Assembly: GCA_949299755.1 (NCBI GenBank)
Contig: CASGBA010000002.1
Location: 1 to 64,000, forward strand
Direction of reading: 5' to 3'
Origin: an uncultured Treponema sp.
GTDB lineage: Bacteria; Spirochaetota; Spirochaetia; Treponematales; Treponemataceae
Length of the DNA: 64,000 bases
Shown: positions 44,432 to 53,228 of the stretch, in pieces
Layout: each line of letters starts with the position of its first letter
Numbering within the stretch: the first letter of the stretch is position 1
Made by a program: the position numbers and the translations under genes
The notes under the pieces: model-generated
The model's database searches: none
Told to the model about the DNA's origin: nothing
Seen by the model: only the letters and a program-made list of their open reading frames with translations

Positions 44432-45043
44432 ATGGAAGATATTTTCAAAAACATAGAAAACGAAAAATTGCGGCGCAGGCTTTTTTTTATTTCTGAAATT
44501 GATAAAATGAAGCAAATCATGAGAAAGACTTTGCTTATTGACGGCTCACGGCAGGAGAATGACGCGGAGCATTCATGGCACCTGGGGGTGATGGCATTCA
44601 TCCTTGAAGAATACACGAAGGAACCATTCTCCATGGAACGTGTCTTGAAAATGGTTCTTATACATGATCTGGTGGAAATATACGCAGGAGACACATTCGC
44701 TTTTGACAAAGAAGCAAATATGCAGAAAGAAGAAAGGGAAAAAGCCGCGGCGGATAAACTTTTTACCCTGCTGCCGGAAGGTCAGGGAGAAGAACTGCGC
44801 GCCCTGTGGGAAGAATTTGACAGGATGGACACACCGGATTCCAAATACGCCGCGGCCCTGGACAGGCTCCAGCCCTTTGTGCACAACCTCCTTACAGGAG
44901 GGCACACATGGGTTCTTGGAAACGTAAAACTTCAGCAAGTGTTGGAACGCTCCGGCCCAGTGATGGAAATACTTCCGGAACTAAAACCCTGGATGGAGGA
45001 GCAGATAAACCTTGCCGTAAAAAAGGGCTGGATTAAGGATTAA
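44432..45043 (+). CDS. HD-domain phosphohydrolase (YfbR/HDDC2-like)
   Basis: The 203-residue cytoplasmic protein has an HD metal-binding pattern: ENDAEHSWH with His at the first position, then LIHDLVEIYAGD with the HD pair, and AAALDRLQPFVHN with the distal Asp. This is the HD_3 type found in YfbR 5'-deoxynucleotidases and human HDDC2, which remove phosphate from deoxynucleoside monophosphates. The exact substrate cannot be stated. GGGG precedes the ATG. It follows the pyrophosphatase by 34 bases and converges on paaK. Confidence 0.87.
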   Translation: MEDIFKNIENEKLRRRLFFISEIDKMKQIMRKTLLIDGSRQENDAEHSWHLGVMAFILEEYTKEPFSMERVLKMVLIHDLVEIYAGDTFAFDKEANMQKEEREKAAADKLFTLLPEGQGEELRALWEEFDRMDTPDSKYAAALDRLQPFVHNLLTGGHTWVLGNVKLQQVLERSGPVMEILPELKPWMEEQINLAVKKGWIKD

Positions 45044-45072
45044 ACCCGCACTGGAAACCAGACCGTTACTTT

Positions 45073-46395
45073 TCAATCCTTGGGACGTCTGTCATCAACC
45101 CGCTTTGCCTTCCCTTCGGAAACAGGAAGGGAACCGGGCTGTTTTATTTCCACCACCGGATTGATGGTGATAAGGGCCGCCATCTCGCTTCTCAGCCGGT
45201 CGCGGAGAGCGTTTATCAAACGGCTGTCGTCAGCGAACATTTCAGGGGTGATTTCAACCTGCACTGTCAATTTATCGAGGACTCCGTTTTTATCAACAAT
45301 GATGAAATAATTCGCCCCAACACCTTTCGTCCTAAGCAATACTTCTTCAATTTGGCTCGGGAAAACATTCACACCGTTTATGATAAGCATATCATCGGTA
45401 CGTCCCGTAAGTCTTGCTATTTTTCTATGGGTGCGCCCGCATTCACAGGGTTCTGTGATAAAACGGGTTAAGTCCCTGGTCCTGTAGCGTATCAGAGGCA
45501 TGGCATCCCGGCACAAAATTGTTAGGACAAGTTCTCCTGTTTCTCCTTCAGGAACAGGCTCAAGCGTCTCAGGATCTATTATCTCGGCAATGTATCTGTC
45601 CTCCCAAATGTGCATTCCGTTCCGGAAAACACATTCAATGGCAGGGCCGGGGCCATTCATCTCGCTCATTCCGTAATTGTTGTATACTTCGATACCAAGG
45701 GTTCTTTCTATTTTACGGCGCAACTCTTCTGAATGGGGCTCCGCGCCGGCAATGGCTTTCCGTAACTTGAAATCGGAACGGAGGGAACCACTTTCTTCGA
45801 TTGCGGCATGAAGGTGGAGCAAATAACTCGGAGTGGCGTGCACTACGGTAGTGCCAAAGTCTTTCATGAACTTTATCTGGCGTATTGTATTACCGGAACT
45901 GGTGGGGACAACCATCATTCCGAGTTTTTCGGCACCATAATGGAGGCCGAGTCCTCCCGTAAATAGACCGTAGGTCATCATATTCTGGAGTATGTCCTGT
46001 CTGGAACATCCGGCGGCACGTAAACTGCGGGCCATTGTATCAGCCGCCATATCCAAATCCTTCTGTGTAAGATAAATCACAGTGGCGGCACCGGTTGTTC
46101 CGCTGGAAGCATGAAGCCTGACTACATCATCTTTCGGCACTGCCAGAAGACCGAATGGATAAGCGTCCCGTAAATCGTTCTTTGTTGTAAAAGGAAGCTT
46201 CCGTATATCATCAAGAGTAGATACAGTATCTTCGGTAATTCCCAGATCTTTGTATTTCTTACGGTAAAAATCAGTACGCAAGGCGGCCTTTATTTGATTT
46301 TTCAAACCGGCAAGCTGTATTCTTTCAATTTCCTCCCGGGGAGCCGTTTCAATTTTTTTATCCAAAAAAGGAATTTCCACATCTTTACCGAACAT
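45073..46395 (-). CDS. paaK: Phenylacetate-CoA ligase (PaaK family)
   Basis: The 440-residue ANL-superfamily enzyme forms aryl-CoA from an aryl acid, ATP and CoA. Signatures: the phosphate loop HASSGTTGAATVIYLT, NNYGMSEMNGPG, the hinge TGRTDDMLIINGVNVFP, and a C-terminal domain ending with the Lys-containing PVSEGKAKRV. Next to an indolepyruvate oxidoreductase subunit, its likely role is in aromatic amino acid fermentation (interconversion of arylacetyl-CoA and arylacetate with ATP gain or cost). It follows iorB by 14 bases. The Shine-Dalgarno is weak (AGGCG). Direction of the reaction in the cell cannot be read from sequence. Confidence 0.9.
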   Translation of the reverse strand: MFGKDVEIPFLDKKIETAPREEIERIQLAGLKNQIKAALRTDFYRKKYKDLGITEDTVSTLDDIRKLPFTTKNDLRDAYPFGLLAVPKDDVVRLHASSGTTGAATVIYLTQKDLDMAADTMARSLRAAGCSRQDILQNMMTYGLFTGGLGLHYGAEKLGMMVVPTSSGNTIRQIKFMKDFGTTVVHATPSYLLHLHAAIEESGSLRSDFKLRKAIAGAEPHSEELRRKIERTLGIEVYNNYGMSEMNGPGPAIECVFRNGMHIWEDRYIAEIIDPETLEPVPEGETGELVLTILCRDAMPLIRYRTRDLTRFITEPCECGRTHRKIARLTGRTDDMLIINGVNVFPSQIEEVLLRTKGVGANYFIIVDKNGVLDKLTVQVEITPEMFADDSRLINALRDRLRSEMAALITINPVVEIKQPGSLPVSEGKAKRVDDRRPKD

Positions 46396-46409
46396 ACGCA
46401 GCGCCTGTA

Positions 46410-46976
46410 TTAAGATTTTTCCCCGAGTTTCATAGCTTTCATATTCGCTTCCACAACCCGGGGATCTTTTTTGGCGAATATATCTTTCACGCTTTCCGCC
46501 ACAGCTTTTTCCGACACTGGAAGAGAGGAGACAGCCGCGCCAATCAAAGCCATATTCACAGCCTTTGCGTTACCGGCTTCCCTGGCTATGGCCTCCGCAT
46601 CCACAATACGGTGGGCAGGGAGAGAGCGGATTGAGGACAAAACTGTCTCTATCTCCGGATAATCAGGAATATTGACAAACGGAGTACTGGCCGTAACCAC
46701 AACACCTCCAGGCTTTAAAAACGAAAGATACCTTAACGCCTCCAGGGGTTCCATTGAAAGAATCATGTCAGCACAACCGGAGGGAATTAAATCCGAATAA
46801 ATCGGTCCGTCTGAAATACGCATATGGGCTTGAACCCCGCCACCACGCTGGCTCATACCGTGCACCTCAGACTGCCTGACTTCGAGACCGTCCGCCATGG
46901 CAGCCCTGGCAATAATAGTCGCAAGAGAAAGGACACCCTGTCCTCCGACACCTGCAAGAATAATATCATATGTCAT
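46410..46976 (-). CDS. iorB: Indolepyruvate ferredoxin oxidoreductase, beta subunit
   Basis: The 188-residue protein is the gamma-domain-type subunit of the enzyme that oxidatively decarboxylates aryl pyruvates (from Trp, Phe, Tyr) to aryl-CoA and reduced ferredoxin. Typical segments are AGVGGQGVLSLATII at the N terminus, SEVHGMSQRGGGVQAH, and MEPLEALRYLSFLKPGG. The thiamine-diphosphate/ferredoxin subunit IorA, usually adjacent, is missing: the upstream gene is pepF, whose stop overlaps the iorB start by 4 bases (ATGA), and paaK follows 14 bases downstream. IorA must be encoded elsewhere for this to work. The family could also be a 2-oxoacid oxidoreductase gamma subunit of other specificity. 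Confidence 0.88.
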   Translation of the reverse strand: MTYDIILAGVGGQGVLSLATIIARAAMADGLEVRQSEVHGMSQRGGGVQAHMRISDGPIYSDLIPSGCADMILSMEPLEALRYLSFLKPGGVVVTASTPFVNIPDYPEIETVLSSIRSLPAHRIVDAEAIAREAGNAKAVNMALIGAAVSSLPVSEKAVAESVKDIFAKKDPRVVEANMKAMKLGEKS

Positions 46977-48943
46977 TTTTGAATCCCCTTTGCATGGTCT
47001 TTGATTCTACCAGTTTTTACCATATTATGGAAGAGCTTTTCAAAAACGGCTATTTCATCCTTAAAAAACCTGGTCCCCTGTTTCCAGAAATCCGGCTCTT
47101 CAATATTAAAACCGGCGGAGGAAGCAATTTCAGCGGCTGAATTCCTTCCCGTATCCAACAGAAGTTTTTTATACACTTCCGAGAATTTACCGCCTTCATT
47201 TTTAAACCTTGAAAAAAGCGCAAATGAAAAAAGCTGCCCGAAAGCATATGGAAAATTGTAAAAGGCAAGGTCAGCTGAATAATAATGGCATTTGACAACC
47301 CACATATACGGGTGAAGGGCATTCTCATCCAAAGCACCACCATAAGCCTTTTTCTGGCAATCCGTCATAATCCGGCAAAAATCTCCGGAAACTAAAGAAC
47401 CTTTGCCGCATTCATCAAACACCGCCCGCTCAAAATAAAAGCGGGAAAGGATGTCGCATATAATCTGGCATCCGTCCTGGATATTCATTTCTATCAGAGT
47501 AAGTTTTTCTCCGTCCGGAACAGAATCAAGGTGGGAATTAAAAACCAGGGTTTCAGCAAAAATAGAAGCTGTTTCCGCCAAAGTCATTGGAAGTTCCTGT
47601 TCCCTGGCTGGAAGGTTTTTCATAATTTCAAAATGATAAGCATGACCCAACTCATGGGCAAGGGTCATAACGCTGTTAAATGTCCCGTCAAAGTTGCACA
47701 TAACGCGGGACTCCTTAACATAAGGGAAGGCGGTCATGTAAGCACCGCCTATTTTCCCTGGACGCATTTTTCCGTCAACCCAGCCGGATTTAAAAGCTTT
47801 TTCAGCGAAATCCGCCATGTCCTGCGAAAATGATGAGAAACATTCTATCACTTTCCGGCAAGCTTCATCCCAGCTGTACTCTTTTAAAGCACTGGTTCCA
47901 CTATGAATCGGGGCGAACAAGTCATAAAAAGCGCACTTACCCACACCGAGGATTTCCGCCTTCAAATTCAAATAACGGGCAAAATCCGGAACCACATCTT
48001 CCATGGCGGCCAACAAGGCGGACAAGGCTGTCCGGGAAACCCGTCCTTGCCAGGCAGATTTTTCCAGAGACCCGCATCCCGCAAGGCTGGCGGCTCCGGA
48101 TTTTACTCCTCCCCTGGTATATGCTTCGCCACTGTCCCCGGAGAAACCTGCCCATCCCCTGCGTTTATTCAAGGATGCGGATATACCTTTCACTGCATTC
48201 AGAGAAGCTGCCACAGGCAGTGAAATTGACCGGCAGGTTTCAAGTTCCAGCTTGAAGGCTTTTTCCCGGACTGCCCTGTCACCGGAATAAGCCAAAGCCC
48301 GCAATTCCACAAGGGTTTTCCGTTCCCCGGTTTCCGCATCCCAAACACATCCGGCGGTTCCAGTCAGTTGATCCTGCAAGCGGCCCCAGGCATCCGCATC
48401 GAAACGGGCAAGATCAGCCGCCAGATCTTCCTCCTCCGGTGACATCAGTTTGGCACGCCGGAATAAAAGCTCTTCAATATATTTTTTATAACCGGAAAAA
48501 GATTCATTCCGGAGACAAATATCCATCAGTGTTTTTTCACGGCGTTTTATCCTGTCAAGGAGTTTCACAAAGATTCCGTCATAAGGCCTGCGGATTTCTT
48601 CCGAACGGGATAAGGCGGCCAGAGCCTCGGGGGAATCCGTATTAACCGAATAGGAAGCGTAACAATAGGATTCGATTGTTTCCGCCAGAGACAGATATTC
48701 ATCATTTAAGGAAACAAAGGTTTCAAACCAGTTTATGGTTTCAGAAACAGAGTCATTGTTTTTTTCCGTGAACACACTATCCTCTTCAGGACAACAGGAG
48801 GAAAGGGCATCAAGTTTTTCCAGAAGATATGTCAATCTGCCGCAGGCAGAAACATATTCATTACTTTCAAAAGAAGGGAAAACCGAAGACAATTGCCATT
48901 CGGGTACAAGAACCGGCGTGCCGGTATTTTTCTCATCTGCCAT
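46973..48943 (-). CDS. pepF: Oligoendopeptidase F family metallopeptidase
   Basis: The protein (656 residues from the chosen start) cleaves short peptides in the cytoplasm. It has the M3 zinc-binding motif HELGH (in MTLAHELGHAYHF) with a downstream Glu in LAETASIFAETL, and the family C-terminal region. The ATG at 48943 is preferred to a TTG 12 codons earlier, whose N terminus would start MKKLLFCVTSCV; neither has a good ribosome-binding site. Compared with usual PepF proteins there is a Gly/Ser-rich insert of roughly 30 residues after LNKRRGW (around residues 260-290), including a lone GDSGEAYTRGG stretch. The stop overlaps the iorB start, so peptide and amino-acid breakdown genes are co-expressed. 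Confidence 0.9.
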   Translation of the reverse strand: MADEKNTGTPVLVPEWQLSSVFPSFESNEYVSACGRLTYLLEKLDALSSCCPEEDSVFTEKNNDSVSETINWFETFVSLNDEYLSLAETIESYCYASYSVNTDSPEALAALSRSEEIRRPYDGIFVKLLDRIKRREKTLMDICLRNESFSGYKKYIEELLFRRAKLMSPEEEDLAADLARFDADAWGRLQDQLTGTAGCVWDAETGERKTLVELRALAYSGDRAVREKAFKLELETCRSISLPVAASLNAVKGISASLNKRRGWAGFSGDSGEAYTRGGVKSGAASLAGCGSLEKSAWQGRVSRTALSALLAAMEDVVPDFARYLNLKAEILGVGKCAFYDLFAPIHSGTSALKEYSWDEACRKVIECFSSFSQDMADFAEKAFKSGWVDGKMRPGKIGGAYMTAFPYVKESRVMCNFDGTFNSVMTLAHELGHAYHFEIMKNLPAREQELPMTLAETASIFAETLVFNSHLDSVPDGEKLTLIEMNIQDGCQIICDILSRFYFERAVFDECGKGSLVSGDFCRIMTDCQKKAYGGALDENALHPYMWVVKCHYYSADLAFYNFPYAFGQLFSFALFSRFKNEGGKFSEVYKKLLLDTGRNSAAEIASSAGFNIEEPDFWKQGTRFFKDEIAVFEKLFHNMVKTGRIKDHAKGIQK

Positions 48944-49012
48944 AACACATGATGTAACACAAAATAGAAGCTTCTTCAAGACAGAATGGAAAAACGCCGG
49001 ACACGCCGTAAT

Positions 49013-50290
49013 TTATTTAAATTTCAAAATGGAGGAAATATCAGCCATGCGGCAACCGGGATTCAAGTCACAGGCCCGCATCAAAAAGTTCAATTTATCT
49101 ATCCTCTCTCCTGATCTGGGCGCACCGTTTTTTATAAAACCTACCTGCAAACCCACAGCCAAATCCATCACCACATCACCAACAACTCCACCGGAACGGC
49201 CGGAAGGTGTTGCAATCAATCCGTTTTCAACGGCGTATTCATATGTATACAAAGCTTCGGTGATGGTTCCAACCTGATTGGGTTTCAATATAAAACCGTC
49301 TATGGAATCTGCTTTATGGGCTCTCTCCAAACGTTCCATATTTGTTACAATAAAGTCATCACCGAGTATATTTGTCCTGTGTATGGCGGCATGGGCTTTC
49401 GCATATCCGTCCCAATCCTCCTCATCCAATAAATCCTCCACAAATACAAAGTTGAATTTTTCAGTCAACTCTTTCATGTAACCTATCAACTCATCAGAGG
49501 AAACACGCTTACCGTGAAGGAGATATGTTTTGGTTGAGGAATCGTACATTTCACTGGAAGCGCAGTCCAAAGCGTAGCCCATCTTTCCGGTATAACCGCA
49601 TCTGTCAACAGCCTCCGAAATAATTTCCAAAATTTCAGCGGGATCTTCAGATGGCGCCGCATAACCGTAAGAAGAGGCTGTCTGGGGCTTTTCACCGGTG
49701 CGTTCCTTTATAACTTTTTCCAAACATTTAAAAGTCAAAACCCCCATTTCAACCGCATGGTAAATATCATCCGCACCGTAGGGCATGATGATGAATTCAT
49801 TGAAAGGCTGCGTAAGGGTATCATATCTGCCGCCATTCACCACATTAAAGCTGGGAACAGGAACGGTTTTTACCGGCCCGGAAGCAAGGTAATTGTACAG
49901 GGGCATACGGTTTACTTCAGCTGCGGCACGCAGAGCTGCAATTGAAACTGAATAAACCGCATTACCGCCAAGACGGATTTTATCTTTGGTTCCGTCCAAA
50001 TCTATCATAATACCGTCGATTTCGGTTTGATCCGTAACTTCCTTTCCAATCAAAGCCGGAGCAATTATGTTATTGACATTGTCCACCGCCTTATGGACAC
50101 TCATACCCATATATTCGTTGGGGTCATTGTCACGCAAAACAAATGATTCAAATTTTCCGACAGATGAACCTGTAGGCGCACATCCCCGACCGAGGCAACC
50201 GTTGTCTGTCACCACATCAACCTCAACCATCGGACGGCATTTACAGTCTATTATTTGCCGTGCATGGACGGCCGAAATTTTCGCATTCAT
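49013..50290 (-). CDS. Enolase-superfamily protein, divergent enolase paralog
   Basis: This 425-residue protein is collinear with enolase but altered in the active site. Compared with E. coli enolase as I recall it, the metal ligands Asp242, Glu285 and Asp311 and the catalytic base Lys336 are kept, as are Arg365, Ser366 and Lys387. The second catalytic acid (E. coli Glu208 in GDEGG) is replaced in SSYGYAAP, His369 of SHRSGE is Gly364 in SGRSGG, and His158 is lost in NGGRYDT. It is therefore probably not the housekeeping enolase. It follows a glycerate 2-kinase gene by 11 bases, so its substrate may derive from 2-phosphoglycerate or a related phosphorylated acid. AGGAG precedes the ATG. Databases may call it phosphopyruvate hydratase. 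Confidence 0.8.
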   Translation of the reverse strand: MNAKISAVHARQIIDCKCRPMVEVDVVTDNGCLGRGCAPTGSSVGKFESFVLRDNDPNEYMGMSVHKAVDNVNNIIAPALIGKEVTDQTEIDGIMIDLDGTKDKIRLGGNAVYSVSIAALRAAAEVNRMPLYNYLASGPVKTVPVPSFNVVNGGRYDTLTQPFNEFIIMPYGADDIYHAVEMGVLTFKCLEKVIKERTGEKPQTASSYGYAAPSEDPAEILEIISEAVDRCGYTGKMGYALDCASSEMYDSSTKTYLLHGKRVSSDELIGYMKELTEKFNFVFVEDLLDEEDWDGYAKAHAAIHRTNILGDDFIVTNMERLERAHKADSIDGFILKPNQVGTITEALYTYEYAVENGLIATPSGRSGGVVGDVVMDLAVGLQVGFIKNGAPRSGERIDKLNFLMRACDLNPGCRMADISSILKFK

Positions 50291-50301
50291 ATTTTCTCCT
50301 G

Positions 50302-51708
50302 TTATTTTGTTCCCACATCCGGAATATATAATATATTAAAATCACACAAATTGGTACCTGTGTTTCCCGTAAAAACCGTATCCCCCATAGCGTTCAAAGC
50401 TTCATAACAGGCGTGTCCGCGCAAAGCCCCGTGGATGTCCACTCCTTTTTCTTTCGCGACAGCATAACTTGTGGAATCAGTAATTCCTCCGGCAACAGGT
50501 GTTGTACCGTCTGTTCCCTCTGAATCTATCGAAAGCATACAGGCTCCCTTTGTTTTTGCCGCAAGGAGTGCAAAGGAGGCAGTTAATTCCTGGGAAGGCC
50601 CGCCATGTCCTGTAATCTCTTTGTTATCAAGGATTTTTGTGGTAACTTCGCCGGAACTCAAAATAACACAGGGAGGCTTTATGGGATTTCCATAAGCCTG
50701 CACTTCCCTGGCAATTGAAGCAAAGAAAGAGCCTGCGTCCCTGCTTTCCCCTTCCAGGAAAGATGTAAGTATCATACAGTTGAGTCCCATCTCCTCCGCA
50801 ATCTCTTTGGCATAAATACAGGAATCAGGAAGAGTATTCAACAGGAAATAAGTGTTCTCGGGGAATTCCTTGGGAGTTTCCGCTTCAGGTCCTGCATTCA
50901 TCAAATAATCCACAACATTTTTCGGGAGCCTGTCAGCTACATTATAATCTTTAATAACCCTTCGGGCATCATCCAAAGTGGTTTTATCCGGACCTATGGG
51001 AGTACTGGCGTATTTCGCATAGGGAACGCCGATGTCACCGGTGGCAGGATTTCCAACCGCATCGCTTATACCGAACCCTATCATTTCCGCCCCTGTTTTC
51101 CTGATGCGCTTGGCAAGCATACCGCCATTCATTGCGGAAATATGACGGCGGACAGCATTCACTTCATAAATACCTGCTCCGGATTTCAGCATTACATCCG
51201 TAGTATCTATTTCTTCCTGGAGAGTGATTCCATCTATGGGACAGCTCATCAAGGCAGAGCTGCCGCCGGAAATTACACAAATAAAAAGATCTTCCGGACC
51301 GGCACTGTCAACAAGCTCAAGGATTTTGAGACAGGCTTTATATCCTTCTTCATTAGGAAGGGGATGGCCACCCACATAGACATCAGTGTGACGGAACACA
51401 TCCGTATCTTCAGGCACTTTAACAATAACAATTCCTTTCGTGAGGTAATCTCCCAAAACCTCATCTACAGCCATAGCCATATGGTTGCAGGCTTTACCCG
51501 CCCCCAGAAGATACACGTGTTTCTTTTTGGAAAGATCCCAGCTCTTTGTTCCAATATGAAGAACCGAGCCCTCCATATGCATTATACTTTTAATTCTTTC
51601 CTTTGAGTCAAGCCGGAGGAGGGTTTTTTCCGTGATGTCAAGAACCACCTTCCTCGATTCTATGTCACCGTGCGAAATCAAATCATCATAATTACGTATC
51701 TTTCTCAT
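50302..51708 (-). CDS. Glycerate 2-kinase (DUF4147/MOFRL family)
   Basis: The protein (468 residues from the chosen start) belongs to the GckA/TtuD-like kinase family that phosphorylates glycerate at C2 to give 2-phosphoglycerate. The N-terminal DUF4147 domain has LLGAGKACNHMA, VGGHPLPNEEG and ISGGSSALMSCP; the C-terminal MOFRL domain has LSSGEVTT, GGPSQELTASFAL and DSEGTDGTTPVAGG. The start at 51708 is chosen because GGAG lies 6 bases upstream; an upstream in-frame extension of 50 codons crosses the promoter. It is the first gene before the enolase-like gene, divergent from gdhA, with a palindrome-rich region between. The true substrate could be a glycerate analogue such as tartronate-derived acids. 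Confidence 0.9.
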   Translation of the reverse strand: MRKIRNYDDLISHGDIESRKVVLDITEKTLLRLDSKERIKSIMHMEGSVLHIGTKSWDLSKKKHVYLLGAGKACNHMAMAVDEVLGDYLTKGIVIVKVPEDTDVFRHTDVYVGGHPLPNEEGYKACLKILELVDSAGPEDLFICVISGGSSALMSCPIDGITLQEEIDTTDVMLKSGAGIYEVNAVRRHISAMNGGMLAKRIRKTGAEMIGFGISDAVGNPATGDIGVPYAKYASTPIGPDKTTLDDARRVIKDYNVADRLPKNVVDYLMNAGPEAETPKEFPENTYFLLNTLPDSCIYAKEIAEEMGLNCMILTSFLEGESRDAGSFFASIAREVQAYGNPIKPPCVILSSGEVTTKILDNKEITGHGGPSQELTASFALLAAKTKGACMLSIDSEGTDGTTPVAGGITDSTSYAVAKEKGVDIHGALRGHACYEALNAMGDTVFTGNTGTNLCDFNILYIPDVGTK

Positions 51709-51738
51709 AAAACTCTCCGGGTAAACCTGCGAAATTTT

Positions 51739-51794
51739 AATACAAAATGTATTATCTGATACACAGTGTAAAGCACTATGTATTTTTCTGTCAA
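51739..51794 (-). promoter_or_regulatory. Glycerate-kinase promoter with palindromic operators
   Basis: On the minus strand TTGACA (51789-51794) and TACACT (51765-51770) are 18 bases apart. A palindrome TACAC-A-GTGTA (51760-51770) covers the -10, and a perfect AATACA-AAA-TGTATT (51739-51753) lies just downstream of the expected start. TGTAT/ATACA half-sites recur in the whole gap to gdhA. Confidence 0.55.
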
Positions 51795-51819
51795 GAAAAA
51801 AAAATTTAAAAAATTCCTC

Positions 51820-51886
51820 TTGACAATCCTGAATTTGGGTGTATTTTGAATTATACATTTTGTTTTATTTAGTACATAAAACAAAA
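51820..51886 (+). promoter_or_regulatory. gdhA promoter and operators, with element shared with the TRAP operon
   Basis: TTGACA (51820-51825) and TATTTT (51842-51847) are 16 bases apart. TGTATTTTGAATTATACA (51840-51857) is an inverted repeat. TTTTGTTTTAT (51858-51868) and ATAAAACAAAA (51876-51886) form a perfect 11-bp inverted repeat over the leader. The 16 bases at 51860-51875 recur exactly at 58539-58554, and the -35 context TTGACA(A)TCCTGAATTT recurs at the same TRAP-operon promoter. Confidence 0.65.
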
Positions 51887-51898
51887 GGAGGACATTTT

Positions 51899-53161
51899 AT
51901 GCCGACTCAATATGATCCCTATCAGAATGTTTGCACCATTGTAAAAAATGCGGCAAAAATGCTGGGGTATCAGGAAAAAGACTATGAAGCCATTTTACAT
52001 CCGGAAAGAGAACTGAAAGTTTCTGTCCCTGTAATGATGGATGACGGGACTGTCAAAGTTTTTGAGGGATACAGGATACAGCATTCCACCTCCCGGGGAC
52101 CAGCGAAGGGGGGTATACGGTATCATCACAAGGTAGATTTGAATGAAGTACGGGCTCTTGCTGCCTGGATGACATTCAAATGTGCAGTGGTGAATATTCC
52201 CTACGGCGGCGGGAAAGGTGGTGTATTATGCAACCCGGCGGAAATGTCGGAAAATGAAATCAGAATGCTTACCCGCCGTTTTGTTGCCATGATTGCGCCC
52301 ATAATAGGCCCGGACACGGACATTCCGGCACCGGATGTTGGTACAAATCCGCAGGTTATGGGATGGATTATGGATACATTCAGTATGTTGAAAGGACACT
52401 GCACTCCTGGAGTTGTAACCGGGAAACCTTTGGAACTCGGTGGCGCTGTCGGAAGAAATGAAGCCACTGGGCGAGGTGTAACACTGTGTATTCTGTCCAT
52501 ACTGAAAAAACTCGGGCTTTCACCGAAGAATTCAACCGCAGTCATCCAAGGTATGGGAAATGTAGGAAGCACGGCGGCAAAACTTTGCAACCAGGAAGGG
52601 ATAAAGGTAATCGCTGTAAGCGATGTTTCAGGAGGACTGTATTCACCTGACGGACTCAATATTCCCGCCATCATAGAATACTTGACTGCAAAAAAGGGGA
52701 ATACATTGGAAAACCTTCACATGGAAGGAACAAAGCACATTACCAACGCAGAACTCCTGGAATTGCCCTGTGACATTCTGGTTCCTGCCGCATTGGAAAA
52801 CCAAATCAACTCGGGCAATGCGGAAAACATAAAGGCGGAGGTTATTGTAGAGGGTGCCAACGGGCCCACAACAGTGGAGGCAGATGCCATCCTTGGAAAA
52901 AAAGGAATAACCGTTGTGCCTGATATTATCGCAAATTCCGGCGGTGTAATAGTCTCGTATTTTGAATGGGTACAGAATATACAGTCGGTTTCTTGGAGTG
53001 AAGATTACATTGACAACCAGCTTCAGGAAATTCTCGGAAGGGCTTTTTCCGCGGTTTATTCTCTTGCGGAAGAAAAAGGCGTACCGTTGAGGACAGCGGC
53101 TTATCTCATCGCCGTCAAACGGGTTATAGACGCAAAAAAACTCAGAGGAATATGGCCGTAA
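51899..53161 (+). CDS. gdhA: Glutamate dehydrogenase (Glu/Leu/Phe/Val dehydrogenase family)
   Basis: The protein (420 residues from the chosen start) interconverts glutamate and 2-oxoglutarate plus ammonia with NAD(P). Family motifs: RGPAKGGIRYH, the catalytic-lysine region PYGGGKGGV, PAPDVGTNPQVMGW, and the dinucleotide fold IQGMGNVGSTAAK. The length fits hexameric 420-residue catabolic enzymes. The ATG at 51899 has AAAAGGAGG 7 bases upstream. By its promoter elements it belongs with the TRAP/cyclodeaminase operon, so here it probably works in amino-group transfer or nitrogen release from an imported compound. It is divergent from the glycerate kinase gene and convergent with the RpiR regulator gene. 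Confidence 0.93.
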   Translation: MPTQYDPYQNVCTIVKNAAKMLGYQEKDYEAILHPERELKVSVPVMMDDGTVKVFEGYRIQHSTSRGPAKGGIRYHHKVDLNEVRALAAWMTFKCAVVNIPYGGGKGGVLCNPAEMSENEIRMLTRRFVAMIAPIIGPDTDIPAPDVGTNPQVMGWIMDTFSMLKGHCTPGVVTGKPLELGGAVGRNEATGRGVTLCILSILKKLGLSPKNSTAVIQGMGNVGSTAAKLCNQEGIKVIAVSDVSGGLYSPDGLNIPAIIEYLTAKKGNTLENLHMEGTKHITNAELLELPCDILVPAALENQINSGNAENIKAEVIVEGANGPTTVEADAILGKKGITVVPDIIANSGGVIVSYFEWVQNIQSVSWSEDYIDNQLQEILGRAFSAVYSLAEEKGVPLRTAAYLIAVKRVIDAKKLRGIWP

Positions 53162-53202
53162 CAGTCAGCCGGTACATGCCCTGAAAAAAGTATACGGAAA
53201 AA

Positions 53203-53214
53203 CCGGCGCGCCGG
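53203..53214. terminator. Short palindrome between gdhA and the regulator gene
   Basis: CCGGCGCGCCGG is self-complementary and is flanked by AAAA/TTTT-type tracts on one side; it may act as a weak terminator for the minus-strand gene. Confidence 0.3.
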
Positions 53215-53228
53215 AAACACAGGAAAAA

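Noticed and set aside
49013-50290. Calling this gene the housekeeping enolase (eno)
   Set aside because: The second catalytic acid and two active-site histidines are replaced, and it is embedded in an accessory catabolic operon.
51739-51886. CRISPR-like repeat cluster
   Set aside because: The short palindromes differ in sequence, are not regularly spaced and contain promoter elements; there are no cas genes.
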